22,303 nt of DNA from an uncultured Georgenia sp. (GTDB taxonomy: Bacteria; Actinomycetota; Actinomycetes; Actinomycetales; Actinomycetaceae): the NCBI RefSeq assembly GCF_937958535.1, contig NZ_CALGNQ010000192.1, positions 1 to 22,303 of the forward strand, given 5' to 3'. This document shows positions 1 to 7,818 of the stretch, piece after piece (the stretch's first letter is position 1; the number at the start of each line of letters is the position of its first letter). The notes beneath the pieces were generated by a model, which was not told the origin of the DNA, searched no databases, and worked only from the letters and a program-made list of their open reading frames with translations. The position numbers were made by a program, and so were the translations under genes.

Positions 1-60
1 ACCCACGGGATGAGGGAGAACATCTGCACCGACACCTTGTCCGCCGGGACGTGGATCGGG
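1..60 (-). repeat. Start of second copy of duplicated TIM-barrel module (partner at 811-870)
   Basis: Bases 1-60 match bases 811-870 at 56 of 60 positions, an offset of 810 bp (270 codons) in the same frame of the large secreted gene. Both encode a linker (DPIHVP) followed by DKVSVQMFSLIPWV, the first strand of the isomerase barrel. This shows a recent tandem duplication of the whole module; the rest of copy 2 lies outside the window. Confidence 0.9.
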
Positions 61-3000
61 TCCGCCGGCTGCGGCTCGCCGGCCTCCTGGCCGGTGAGGT
101 ACTCGAAGCCGGTGGCGACGAAGTCCTCGCCCTGCGGGGCCATGTCGTACTCCATCACGTAATACGCGATGTCGGCGTGCTCCTCGGCCGCCGCCAGGAT
201 CTCCTGCAGCGGGACCTCACCCTCACCCAGGTTGGTGAAGGTCGGCCGGTTCCCACCCAGGTTGGTGGCGTCCTTGATGTGGAGCAGCTCGATCCGGTCC
301 CCGTACTGCTCGATGAGCGCCGGCACATCCACCCCCGCGTGCGCCGCCCAGGCGACGTCCAGCTCGAAGGTGACATACCGCGGGTCGGTCTCCTGGACCA
401 GGATCTCCCACGCACTGAGCTCCTGGCCACCGTGGTTGTACACGGTGGTGAACTCCGAGTCGTGGTTGTGGCCGAAGAACTTCCCGACCCCGGCCTCCAC
501 GGAAGCCTTGCCGAGGCGGTTCATCGTCTGCGCGGTCTGCAGCACCCGGCCGTAGGTGTTGATCCCCGGGGCGGCGAAGCCGCCCGAGCCGACATACTCC
601 TGGCCCAGGGTCTTGACGAACTCCAGGGTCTGGTCGAAGCCGTCCTCGTCCACGTTGTAGTGCGACGAGGGCACCGCGAGGCCGAGGTCGTCGACCATGG
701 CGCGGAACTCCTCGGCGGTGTAGCCGGAGAAGTTGCTGCCGAAGGGCTCGATGTTCTCCAGCCCGATCTCCGCCAGGCGTGCCAGCACCGGCTCCAGCCC
801 GTCCGCGTTCACCCACGGGATGAGGGAGAACATCTGGACCGAGACCTTGTCCACGGGGACGTGGATCGGGTCGACCGGCGGCTCGGGCTCCTCGTCCTCG
901 ACCACCCGGAAGTAGTCGAAGCTCACCGTGGTCGGCGCGTCCTGCTGGGCACCGAGCGCGTACACGCCGGGGCCGACGCCGTCCAGGCGGTCGTTGGTCA
1001 CCGCGCTGGGCAGGTCCTGCCAGCTCTCGCCGTCCGTGGAGAAGGCGCCGGTGAAGGTGTCACCGTCGCGGGTGAGCCGGACGTAGTAGGTGTCGTCCGC
1101 CGACAGCGGCAGGCCGATGATGTCGTCCTGCGGCTGCTGGACCACGCCGTCGATCTCGCTGCGCAGCTCCACCCGGATCGGGTTGTTGCCGCCCGCGTAG
1201 AGCGGGTCGATCTTGACGTAGTTGTCCTCGTCGGCGCGCACCATGATCCCGCCCTGCTGGTAGGTGCTGGCGAGCTCGGCGGTGAACTTCGTCTCCACGG
1301 TCCACTGGTCCCCGGTGAGGACCTTGGACTGCAGGATGTTCGGCACGGGGCTGTTGTTCGTGCCGTAGAAGTCCGCGTCGGTCGTGGTCACGTGGTACGC
1401 ACCGTCGCTCACCTCGGCGAGCGTCGGGTCGTAGTCGATGATCTCCCAGCGGCAGGGGTCGACGGCGGTGCCGTCGAACTCGTCGTTGGGCGAGACCTCG
1501 GCGTCCGGGTCCTCGCAGACGGGGACCTCGGGCTCGGTGGTGCCGGAGGCGAGGAAGGTCAGCGCGTCGAGGTCGACGCCACCGGTGGTGGTCACGACGA
1601 CCGCGCCGGAGCCCTCGGGGATCTCCGTGAGGGTGGTGGTGACCTCCTCCCAGCCGTCGGCGCCGGTGAACTCGAGCTCGGCGAAGGCCGCGTCCGCACC
1701 CGCCCAGGTGAGGGAGATGGTTCCCTCACCGGAGCCGCGGGCGGTCACGGTGTCGATGGTCTCGCCGGTCGGCGCGTGCGTGAAGGCCATCGGCCGGAAG
1801 GTGAGCGAGTCACCCTCGTCGAAGTCCGTCACGTACTTGCCGGCGCTCGCCTCGGTGTCCTCGACGACGGTCACGCCCTCGGCGGCGTCGTACCACTCGG
1901 CCTGCTGCACCTCGGGCTTGAGGATGAGGGTCGTCTCGCCGGTGGTGGCGGGGACGTCGCCCTGCGGCTCGTCGGTGTAGTTGACGACGAGGGTGCCGAA
2001 GATCTTCTCGCCCTCACCGTGCTCCCGAGCGCTCTCGCGCGTCTGGATCGTGAACTCGCAGCCGGTGCCGGAGACCTCCGGGTGGGCGTGCTCGTTGTGG
2101 CCCAGGCCGAAGATCCAGTTGACGCGCGAGCAGACCGGCTGGTCGCCGTCCTCGGCATCGTGGATCGAGACGCTGACGGAGAAGGAGTCACCCCAGTCGA
2201 AGATGGCCCCGTCGTCGATGTTCAGCGTGATCTCGGGCGCGGTGTTGCCGACGGTGATCTTCCGCGTGGCCAGGCCGAAGAGGCCCTGCGGGTCGGTGGC
2301 GCGCAGGACCACGGTGAACTGGCCGCGCTCCGTGTAGGTGTGGGTGACGGTCACGCCCTCGGCGTCGGTCGTGCCGTCGCCGTCGAAGTCCCACTCGTAG
2401 GTGAGCTCCTCACCCTCCGGGTCGAAGGACGCGGAGGCGTCGAAGGTGACCTCGAGGGGTGCCTCGCTGCCGGAGGTCGGGTCGGCGGTGAAGGCCGCGC
2501 GCGGCGTCTTGTTCTGCTCGTTGTAGTCGATCCGGTAGATGCCGGCCTCGGGGTTCTGGCGGAAGAAGCCCTTGCCGTACTCCATGACGTAGAGGCTGCC
2601 GTCCGGACCGAACTCCATGTCCATGATCCCCGACCACTCCGGAGCCGCCTGCTCGTAGAGCGCGGCGTTCGGGAGGAAGTTGTGGATCTTGGTGACCTTG
2701 CCATCGCTGCTGAGCTCGTCGAGCTCGAAGACGGCGACGTAGTCCTGGGAGAACTCACCCATGAAGGGCTTGCCGTCCCAGAACTCGGGGAACTTCGTCG
2801 GCGACTCGTTGTCCGCGTCGTAGCGGTAGATCGGGCCGCCCATGGGGGCCTGGCCCCAGCCGTCGGTGAAGGTCACCAGCTCGTCCCACGGCTGGTCACC
2901 CGGACGGTCGCCGTACCAGATCTGCGGCTCGGTGACCGGCGGGAGCTTCTGCAGGCCGGTGTTCCAGGTGGAGTTGTTCTCCGGGCCTCCGTCGCAGTCG

Positions 3001-4193
3001 AACCAGTCGCCCGGCGTTCCGGTCGCGAAGTCCCACTCGTTGTAGGCGCCGCCGTCGTTCGGGCCGTGGCAGTAGGGCCACCCGCCGTTCATCGGCTCGG
3101 TGGTCAGCTGCCACTCGACGTAGCCCATGGGGCCACGCTCGTCGTTGCGGGAGCCGGCGTCCGGGCCGTAGTCACCCCAGAACAGCGCACCGGACTCGAT
3201 GTCGTAGTCGATGCGGAAGGGGTTGCGCAGGCCCATGACGTAGATCTCTTCACGGACCTTGTTGCGGACGTCGTCGTACTCCGGGGAGTCGAAGAGGTTG
3301 CCCTCGGGGATGGTGTAGGTCCGGCCCTCGCCCGGCTCGGCGCCGTCCTCGATCTCGTCGAGGGGCTTGATCCGCAGGATCGCGCCGCGCAGGTCGTTGG
3401 TGTTGCCGGCGCCGCGGCGGGCGTCGAAGCCGGGGTTCATGCCCGGGGCGTTGTTGATCGGGGTGTAGCCGTTGGCACCCGGGGTGCCGGCCGGCGTGTT
3501 GTCACCCGTGGAGAGGAAGAGGTTGCCCTCCTCGTCCCACGCCATGTCCGCGCCGACGTGGCAGCACTGACCGCGCTGCGCGTCGACCTTGATGATCTCC
3601 TGCTCGCTGTCCAGGTCGAGGCGCTGGTTCTCCTCGTCCCACTTGAAGCGGGCGAGCAGGTTGTAGCCGAGCCACTGGTCCCAGTAGCTCTCGTCCTCGC
3701 CCTCGGGCAGCTGCTCGGGAGCCTGCCCCGGGGGCGTGGTCTTGGGGTACTCCACGCCGGTGGGCGAGACACCCTCCATCTCGCGCGGAGCGTAGACGAG
3801 GTACACCCACTGGTTCTCCTCGAAGTTCGGGTCGAGGGAGATGCCCTGGAGCCCGTCCTCGGAGTTGGCGTAGACGTCGAGCTCGGCGACGACGGTCGTC
3901 TGCCCGGTGGCCGGGTCGGTCAGCCGGACGACGCCGTCACGGGCGGTGTGGAGCACCCGCGAGTCGGGGAGCACGGCGAGGTCGATCGGCTCGCCGGTGT
4001 CCTTGGTGAGCAGGATCTTCTCGTAGTTGTCCCAGTTCAGCGCCGGGTCCTCCGCCTGCGCGGGGGTCACCTCCGGTGCTGCTCCGGGGTCGGCGTGTGC
4101 GCCGCTCATGCCGAGCGGCAGCACCAGCGCGCCGGCCAGCAGCGCGCTCGCGCCTCGGGTCGCCCAGCGGCGACCCGTTGATCGTTGGACCAC
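1..4193 (-). CDS. Secreted multidomain PQQ-dependent sugar dehydrogenase-like protein with TIM-barrel isomerase modules (3' end outside window)
   Basis: The gene reads leftward and is still open at base 1 (1397 codons seen). The GTG at 4193 is chosen because AAGGAGG (4198-4204) lies 4 nt upstream and a signal peptide follows: Arg-rich start, hydrophobic core, cleavage probably after AHA near residue 34. Approximate domains: residues 50-556, a glucose/sorbosone dehydrogenase (GSDH) type PQQ-dependent propeller, including CCHVGADMAWD and LFLSTGDNT; 560-645, a PKD domain with YEWDFDGDG; 760-880, a CBM6-like beta sandwich; 893-1098, a DUF1349/concanavalin-like domain; 1115-1365, a xylose-isomerase-like TIM barrel with GHNHDSEF, FELDVAWAAHAG and HIKDA. 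A second TIM barrel begins at about residue 1379. The likely role is extracellular oxidation or processing of sugars, but the substrate is unknown. No PQQ biosynthesis gene is in view. Family calls come from motif memory; the overall architecture is clear, and domain borders are approximate. Confidence 0.85.
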   Translation of the reverse strand, partial: MVQRSTGRRWATRGASALLAGALVLPLGMSGAHADPGAAPEVTPAQAEDPALNWDNYEKILLTKDTGEPIDLAVLPDSRVLHTARDGVVRLTDPATGQTTVVAELDVYANSEDGLQGISLDPNFEENQWVYLVYAPREMEGVSPTGVEYPKTTPPGQAPEQLPEGEDESYWDQWLGYNLLARFKWDEENQRLDLDSEQEIIKVDAQRGQCCHVGADMAWDEEGNLFLSTGDNTPAGTPGANGYTPINNAPGMNPGFDARRGAGNTNDLRGAILRIKPLDEIEDGAEPGEGRTYTIPEGNLFDSPEYDDVRNKVREEIYVMGLRNPFRIDYDIESGALFWGDYGPDAGSRNDERGPMGYVEWQLTTEPMNGGWPYCHGPNDGGAYNEWDFATGTPGDWFDCDGGPENNSTWNTGLQKLPPVTEPQIWYGDRPGDQPWDELVTFTDGWGQAPMGGPIYRYDADNESPTKFPEFWDGKPFMGEFSQDYVAVFELDELSSDGKVTKIHNFLPNAALYEQAAPEWSGIMDMEFGPDGSLYVMEYGKGFFRQNPEAGIYRIDYNEQNKTPRAAFTADPTSGSEAPLEVTFDASASFDPEGEELTYEWDFDGDGTTDAEGVTVTHTYTERGQFTVVLRATDPQGLFGLATRKITVGNTAPEITLNIDDGAIFDWGDSFSVSVSIHDAEDGDQPVCSRVNWIFGLGHNEHAHPEVSGTGCEFTIQTRESAREHGEGEKIFGTLVVNYTDEPQGDVPATTGETTLILKPEVQQAEWYDAAEGVTVVEDTEASAGKYVTDFDEGDSLTFRPMAFTHAPTGETIDTVTARGSGEGTISLTWAGADAAFAELEFTGADGWEEVTTTLTEIPEGSGAVVVTTTGGVDLDALTFLASGTTEPEVPVCEDPDAEVSPNDEFDGTAVDPCRWEIIDYDPTLAEVSDGAYHVTTTDADFYGTNNSPVPNILQSKVLTGDQWTVETKFTAELASTYQQGGIMVRADEDNYVKIDPLYAGGNNPIRVELRSEIDGVVQQPQDDIIGLPLSADDTYYVRLTRDGDTFTGAFSTDGESWQDLPSAVTNDRLDGVGPGVYALGAQQDAPTTVSFDYFRVVEDEEPEPPVDPIHVPVDKVSVQMFSLIPWVNADGLEPVLARLAEIGLENIEPFGSNFSGYTAEEFRAMVDDLGLAVPSSHYNVDEDGFDQTLEFVKTLGQEYVGSGGFAAPGINTYGRVLQTAQTMNRLGKASVEAGVGKFFGHNHDSEFTTVYNHGGQELSAWEILVQETDPRYVTFELDVAWAAHAGVDVPALIEQYGDRIELLHIKDATNLGGNRPTFTNLGEGEVPLQEILAAAEEHADIAYYVMEYDMAPQGEDFVATGFEYLTGQEAGEPQPADPIHVPADKVSVQMFSLIPW
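811..870 (-). repeat. Start of first copy of duplicated TIM-barrel module (partner at 1-60)
   Basis: This is the upstream (N-terminal) partner of the direct repeat at 1-60, differing at 4 of 60 bases. It marks the linker and first beta strand of the complete TIM barrel encoded by about 100-850. Confidence 0.9.
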
Positions 4194-4357
4194 GATTCCT
4201 CCTTGAGTCGCGCACATCGGGGCGCAGCCGTGCCGGCACTGCGGGCCCGGCCCCGAGGCGTCGGCCGGCGGGAGGTCCGCCACACTGCCGTCACCCCGAG
4301 CGATCGGCGGCCTTGTCGCCACCACGCCTCGACGTGCTTCAGATCACGACAGCGCCG

Positions 4358-4387
4358 ACCATAGGTGAGGGCTTCAGGCATCGTCAA
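4358..4387 (-). promoter_or_regulatory. Sigma-A-type promoter for the large secreted protein
   Basis: On the minus strand TTGACG (4382-4387) is followed after 18 nt by TATGGT (4358-4363), a good match to the housekeeping consensus. The predicted start near 4351 would give a leader of about 158 nt before the GTG at 4193. The 254-base gap 4194-4447 holds this promoter and leader; I see no other gene in it. Bases 4381-4440 are visibly AT-richer than their surroundings. I found no convincing terminator for the upstream IDS gene. Confidence 0.6.
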
Positions 4388-4447
4388 GCCAAAAGTCGCG
4401 AAGTCTCACCCTTTGTTTGGTACCTCGTGAACCAGGCTTTGCGGCCG

Positions 4448-5572
4448 TCACTCGCCCTCTGCGGCCGCCGCGACGTAACGTTCCGCGTCGCCGAGGGTGC
4501 GGTCGACCATCGTCACGACCACCGAGATCACCTCGGCGGCCGGCGCGAGCGCCGCCGAGGCGGCCAGCAGCCTGCGGGCACCCTCCAGCTCGGCGCGCGC
4601 CTGCCCCGCCACCGCCTCCGGAGCCGTCGACCGTGCCAGCTCTCGGCGCAGCACCGCGAAGGTCTCCTCGTCGAGGTCCGGGCGGCCGAGGTGCGGCTCG
4701 AGCACCGCCCACACCGGCAGCGTCCGGGCGTGCAGGACGAGCGTCGTCGCCTTGCCCTCACGCAGGTCCGACAGCGCGCTCTTGCCGGTGACCGACTCCG
4801 GGACGAACACCCCGAGCAGGTCGTCGACCAGCTGGAAGGCCTTGCCCAGCGCCAGACCCACGGCCTCGACCTCCGCCTGGACCGGTGGCGGGGACCCGGC
4901 GAGCACGGCCCCGGCGAGGAGCGGGGCCTGGAAGGAGTAGCGCGCGGTCTTCTCGGCAGCGATGCGCAGCGCATCCTCGAGCGAGAGGTCCTGCAGCCGC
5001 AGCGCCCCGGCGACGTCACCGAGCTCCCCCGCGACGCTGACGAACACCGTCTGCCAGAAGACCTCCTGCAGCCTGGCGTGGGCGGTGGCGGGCACCGTGA
5101 CGGTGGCAACGAGCCGGTGCGCCAGGGAGATGGCCAGGTCGCCCGCGAGGACCGCGGCGGCCTCGGCCAGCCGCTGCTCCCCCGCCCAGCCCGCCCCGGC
5201 GGCACGCGCCACCTCGGCCATGCGGGCGGCCAGGTTGGGCTCGCCCCGGCGCATCGTGTCGTGGTCGATGAGGTCGTCGTGCACGAGGAAGCCGGCGTGC
5301 AGCAGCTCGAACGCCGCGCCCACCTGGGCGGCGGCCCCTCGCTCCCGCCCGCCGAGAGCGTCGTGGAGCTCGACGACGAGGCGGCCGCGGAACCGTTTGC
5401 CGCCGCGCACGGCGCGCCCCAGCTCCTCCCACAGGCGGATGTACAGCGGCCCGTGGGTCGTGGCCTGCGGCAGCACCTCGCCCAGGGCATCGGACAGCAC
5501 CGCGCTGACGAGGTCGACGGCGGTCGGCGGGGTGTCCACGGCGGCGACCGGTCGCTCGGGCCTAGACTCCAC
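4448..5572 (-). CDS. Polyprenyl (trans-isoprenyl) diphosphate synthase
   Basis: It condenses isopentenyl diphosphate with an allylic primer to make a short- or medium-chain all-trans prenyl diphosphate in the cytoplasm. The 374-residue protein has the IDS hallmarks: GGKRFRG at 57-63, first Asp-rich motif DDLID at 99-103 with the following MRRG, and second Asp-rich motif DDLLG at 250-254 followed by VTGK and DLREGK. DDLLG in place of DDxxD is, from memory, common in actinobacterial members. The GTG at 5572 is preferred because AAGGAG (5578-5583) lies 5 nt upstream; a longer in-frame reading from a TTG at 5647 has no such site. Phe at position -4 before the first Asp motif fits a shorter product, but chain length cannot be read reliably. 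It is divergent from the ebo-like operon, which contains a UbiA prenyltransferase that would use its product. Confidence 0.9.
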   Translation of the reverse strand: MESRPERPVAAVDTPPTAVDLVSAVLSDALGEVLPQATTHGPLYIRLWEELGRAVRGGKRFRGRLVVELHDALGGRERGAAAQVGAAFELLHAGFLVHDDLIDHDTMRRGEPNLAARMAEVARAAGAGWAGEQRLAEAAAVLAGDLAISLAHRLVATVTVPATAHARLQEVFWQTVFVSVAGELGDVAGALRLQDLSLEDALRIAAEKTARYSFQAPLLAGAVLAGSPPPVQAEVEAVGLALGKAFQLVDDLLGVFVPESVTGKSALSDLREGKATTLVLHARTLPVWAVLEPHLGRPDLDEETFAVLRRELARSTAPEAVAGQARAELEGARRLLAASAALAPAAEVISVVVTMVDRTLGDAERYVAAAAEGE

Positions 5573-5782
5573 AGCGTCTCCTTCTGCCCACGGCCCGCCG
5601 ACGACCGACGACGCCGTCGATCGGCCGGTCACGGCAAGAACCGGCAACCGCCAGGGGGCTAGGCCGTGATGTGTTAGCGTCTTTTGTCAAGGTATGCCGC
5701 ACTAAGGCACACTGTTCACCTTAACAGGCGGAACTTCGGGTGCCATGGACGGTCCCCGACACGCTTACAACGAGGTGATGTG
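5573..5782. promoter_or_regulatory. Divergent regulatory region between IDS gene and ebo-like operon
   Basis: This 210-base gap separates the GTG of the IDS gene and the ATG of the inositol-phosphate synthase. Its middle (about 5665-5730) is clearly AT-richer than the flanks. It holds TTGTCA at 5684-5689 on the plus strand (TTGACA on the minus strand at 5685-5690), and AAGG motifs at 5689 and 5704 (direct, 15 nt apart) with an inverted AAGGT at 5718-5722. TGCC (5695-5698) and GGCA (5706-5709) form a short inverted repeat. I see no convincing -10 paired with either -35 candidate, so the exact promoters are unresolved. The ribosome-binding site of the operon's first gene is GAGGTG at 5772-5777. 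Confidence 0.5.
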
Positions 5783-6952
5783 ATGTCCCAGGGTAGTGCT
5801 GGCGACGACAGGCGGACCGGTATCTGGTTCGTCGGCGCGCGAGGATCGGTCGCGACGACGGCCACGGTCGGTGCCGCGGCGGTGGCCGCAGGGCTCGCGC
5901 CGCGTACCGGCCTGGTCAGCGAGCTGGACGAGGTGGCCGTCGCCGGCCTTCCTCCCGTCGAGGGCATCGTCACCGGCGGGCACGACGTCGTCGACACGCC
6001 CCTGGCAGATCGTGCCGAGCTGCTCGCCCAGGGTGGGGTCTTCCCCACCTCGCTCGTCGGTGCGCTCGCCGAGCAGCTGGCCGAGGCGGACGCGCGCATC
6101 CGCCTGGCCCCGCGGCGCGACACCCAGCGCGCCACGGCCGAGGCGATCGAGCAGGACATCCGCGCCTTCCGCGAGGAGCACGGGCTCGACCGCGTCGTCG
6201 TCGTCGACGTGGCGAGCACGGAGCCCCCGGTCGAGCAGCAGCCGGAGCTGGAGACCCTGGCCGCCCTCGAGGCCGCCCTGGACTCCGGCGACGCGCCGCT
6301 GCCGCAGAGCTCGCTGTACGCCTACGCCGCCTTCCGCGCCGAGGCTCCACTCGTCTCCTTCACCCCCAGCCCGGGCGCGACGCTCGGGGCGCTGACCGAG
6401 CTGGCCAAGCAGCAGGAGCTGCCGTGGGCCGGCCGCGACGGCAAGACGGGCGAGACGCTGGTGAAGTCGGCCCTCGCCCCGATGTTCGGCACCCGCGCCC
6501 TGCGGGTGCTGTCGTGGGCGTCGTACAACATGCTCGGGGGCGGTGACGGGAAGACCCTCGCCGACCCGCGCGCGGCGGTCAGCAAGACGACGACGAAGGG
6601 GGCCGGGCTCGACGCGATGCTCGGTTACCACGTCGAGGGGCCCATGCACATCGACTTCGTCGAGGACCTCGGGGACTGGAAGACGGCCTGGGACCACATC
6701 TCCTTCGAGGGCTTCCTCGGGACCCGGATGACGATGCAGTTCACCTGGCAGGGCTGCGACTCGGCACTCGCCGCGCCACTCGTCCTCGACCTCGTCCGGC
6801 TCACCGCCCGCGCCCACGAGCGTGGGGAGAGTGGGGTGCTCGGGGCGCTGGCGTTCTTCTTCAAGGACCCGCTGGGCGCGATGGACCACACGCTGGCCGG
6901 GCAGTGGCGCGCGCTGGCCCGGTGGTGCGAGCAGCTGGGTGCCTCGGCATGA
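5783..6952 (+). CDS. Inositol-3-phosphate synthase family protein (first gene of ebo-like operon)
   Basis: Members use NAD to convert glucose-6-phosphate to 1L-myo-inositol-3-phosphate by oxidation, intramolecular aldol cyclisation and reduction. The 389-residue protein has the NAD-binding GARGSVATT (18-26), the signature GRDGKTGET (217-225) with following Lys228, NMLGGGDGKTL (249-259), DFVEDLGDWKTAWDHI (291-306) and DSALAAPLVLDLVRL (326-340), which correspond to conserved blocks of the family. The ATG at 5783 is chosen over an in-frame ATG at 5684 because GAGGTG lies 5 nt upstream and the protein then begins just before the Rossmann fold. It overlaps the UbiA gene by 4 nt (ATGA). Its place at the head of a prenyltransferase/ebo operon suggests pathway-specific cyclitol formation rather than housekeeping inositol supply. 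The exact substrate may differ from glucose-6-phosphate. Confidence 0.87.
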   Translation: MSQGSAGDDRRTGIWFVGARGSVATTATVGAAAVAAGLAPRTGLVSELDEVAVAGLPPVEGIVTGGHDVVDTPLADRAELLAQGGVFPTSLVGALAEQLAEADARIRLAPRRDTQRATAEAIEQDIRAFREEHGLDRVVVVDVASTEPPVEQQPELETLAALEAALDSGDAPLPQSSLYAYAAFRAEAPLVSFTPSPGATLGALTELAKQQELPWAGRDGKTGETLVKSALAPMFGTRALRVLSWASYNMLGGGDGKTLADPRAAVSKTTTKGAGLDAMLGYHVEGPMHIDFVEDLGDWKTAWDHISFEGFLGTRMTMQFTWQGCDSALAAPLVLDLVRLTARAHERGESGVLGALAFFFKDPLGAMDHTLAGQWRALARWCEQLGASA

Positions 6953-7818
6953 CCTCCGCCCGCGACATCGCCGAGCTCGTCCGGCTCCCGGCGGCCCTGT
7001 CCGTCCCGGGCGACGCCCTGGCCGGCGCAGCCGCGGCCGGCACGCTCGGCTGGCGCACCGCGGTCCTCGCCGGCTCCTCCACCTGCCTGTACTGGGCCGG
7101 GATGGCGCTGAACGACTACGCGGACCGTGACCTGGACGCCGCCGAGCGTCCCGAGCGCCCCATCCCCTCCGGGCGGGTGAGCCCGCAGACGGCACTGCGC
7201 GTGGCCGGAGGTCTCACCGCGGCGGGGCTGACGCTCTCCGCCCTCGCCGGGCGACGCGCCCTTGCCGTCGCGGTCCCGCTCGCGGGGACGGTGTGGCTCT
7301 ACGACATGGCCGCCAAGCCCACCCCGCTGGGTCCGGTCGTCATGGCCGCCGCCCGCACTCTCGACGTGCTGCTCGGCGGCTCGGCCGCTCCGCGGCGGGC
7401 GCTGCCCGCGGCGCTCGCGCTCGGCGCCCACACGTGCTCGGTGACCGCGCTGAGCCGCGGTGAGGTGCACGGCTCGTCGCCCGGGGTGGCCGGGGCGGCA
7501 CTCGCCACGACGGCGGGGGTCGCGGCCACCGTCGCCGGGAGCGCCCTGCGACCGGGACGACCGCGCAGCCGGGTGGCACGCCTGGCGTCGGTCGCGCTGG
7601 CGGGCAGCTACGCCTACTCGGTCGGGCGGGCGCAGGCCGAGGCCGTACGCACCCCGGACGCGCCCACCGTGCGGCGTGCCACCGGCACCGGGATCCGGGG
7701 CATGGTGCCGCTGCAGGCCGCCCTCGTCGCCCGCGGCGGCAAGGCCGCACTCGCCGCGGTCCTCATGGCCGCCGTCCCTGCCATCCGTGCCGCCGCGAAG
7801 AGGATCTCACCGACATGA
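6949..7818 (+). CDS. eboC: UbiA-family prenyltransferase, EboC / SCO3242-like
   Basis: This is an integral-membrane transferase that moves a prenyl chain from a prenyl diphosphate to a small acceptor. The 289-residue protein is strongly hydrophobic. It has the first Asp-rich site NDYADRDLD (55-63), followed by RPERPIPSGRVS as in UbiA proteins, and the second conserved region around YDMAAKPTPLGP (118-129) with Asp139. The second motif is the KPTPLGP form of the EboC/SCO3242 branch rather than a classic DxxxD. The start at 6949 overlaps the preceding stop (ATGA), implying translational coupling, and its own stop overlaps the next start the same way. The acceptor is unknown; an inositol-type cyclitol from the upstream gene product is my inference. 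Confidence 0.85.
   Translation: MTSARDIAELVRLPAALSVPGDALAGAAAAGTLGWRTAVLAGSSTCLYWAGMALNDYADRDLDAAERPERPIPSGRVSPQTALRVAGGLTAAGLTLSALAGRRALAVAVPLAGTVWLYDMAAKPTPLGPVVMAAARTLDVLLGGSAAPRRALPAALALGAHTCSVTALSRGEVHGSSPGVAGAALATTAGVAATVAGSALRPGRPRSRVARLASVALAGSYAYSVGRAQAEAVRTPDAPTVRRATGTGIRGMVPLQAALVARGGKAALAAVLMAAVPAIRAAAKRISPT

Noticed and set aside
51..4181. A 1376-residue open frame on the plus strand
   Set aside because: It is the antisense shadow of the secreted multidomain gene. Its protein is low-complexity Val/Leu/Arg/Gly text without a recognisable domain, whereas the minus frame has a signal peptide, a ribosome-binding site and clear domains.
4418..4434. Terminator of the IDS gene
   Set aside because: The inverted repeat has only 4-bp arms around a 9-nt loop, too weak to call a terminator.
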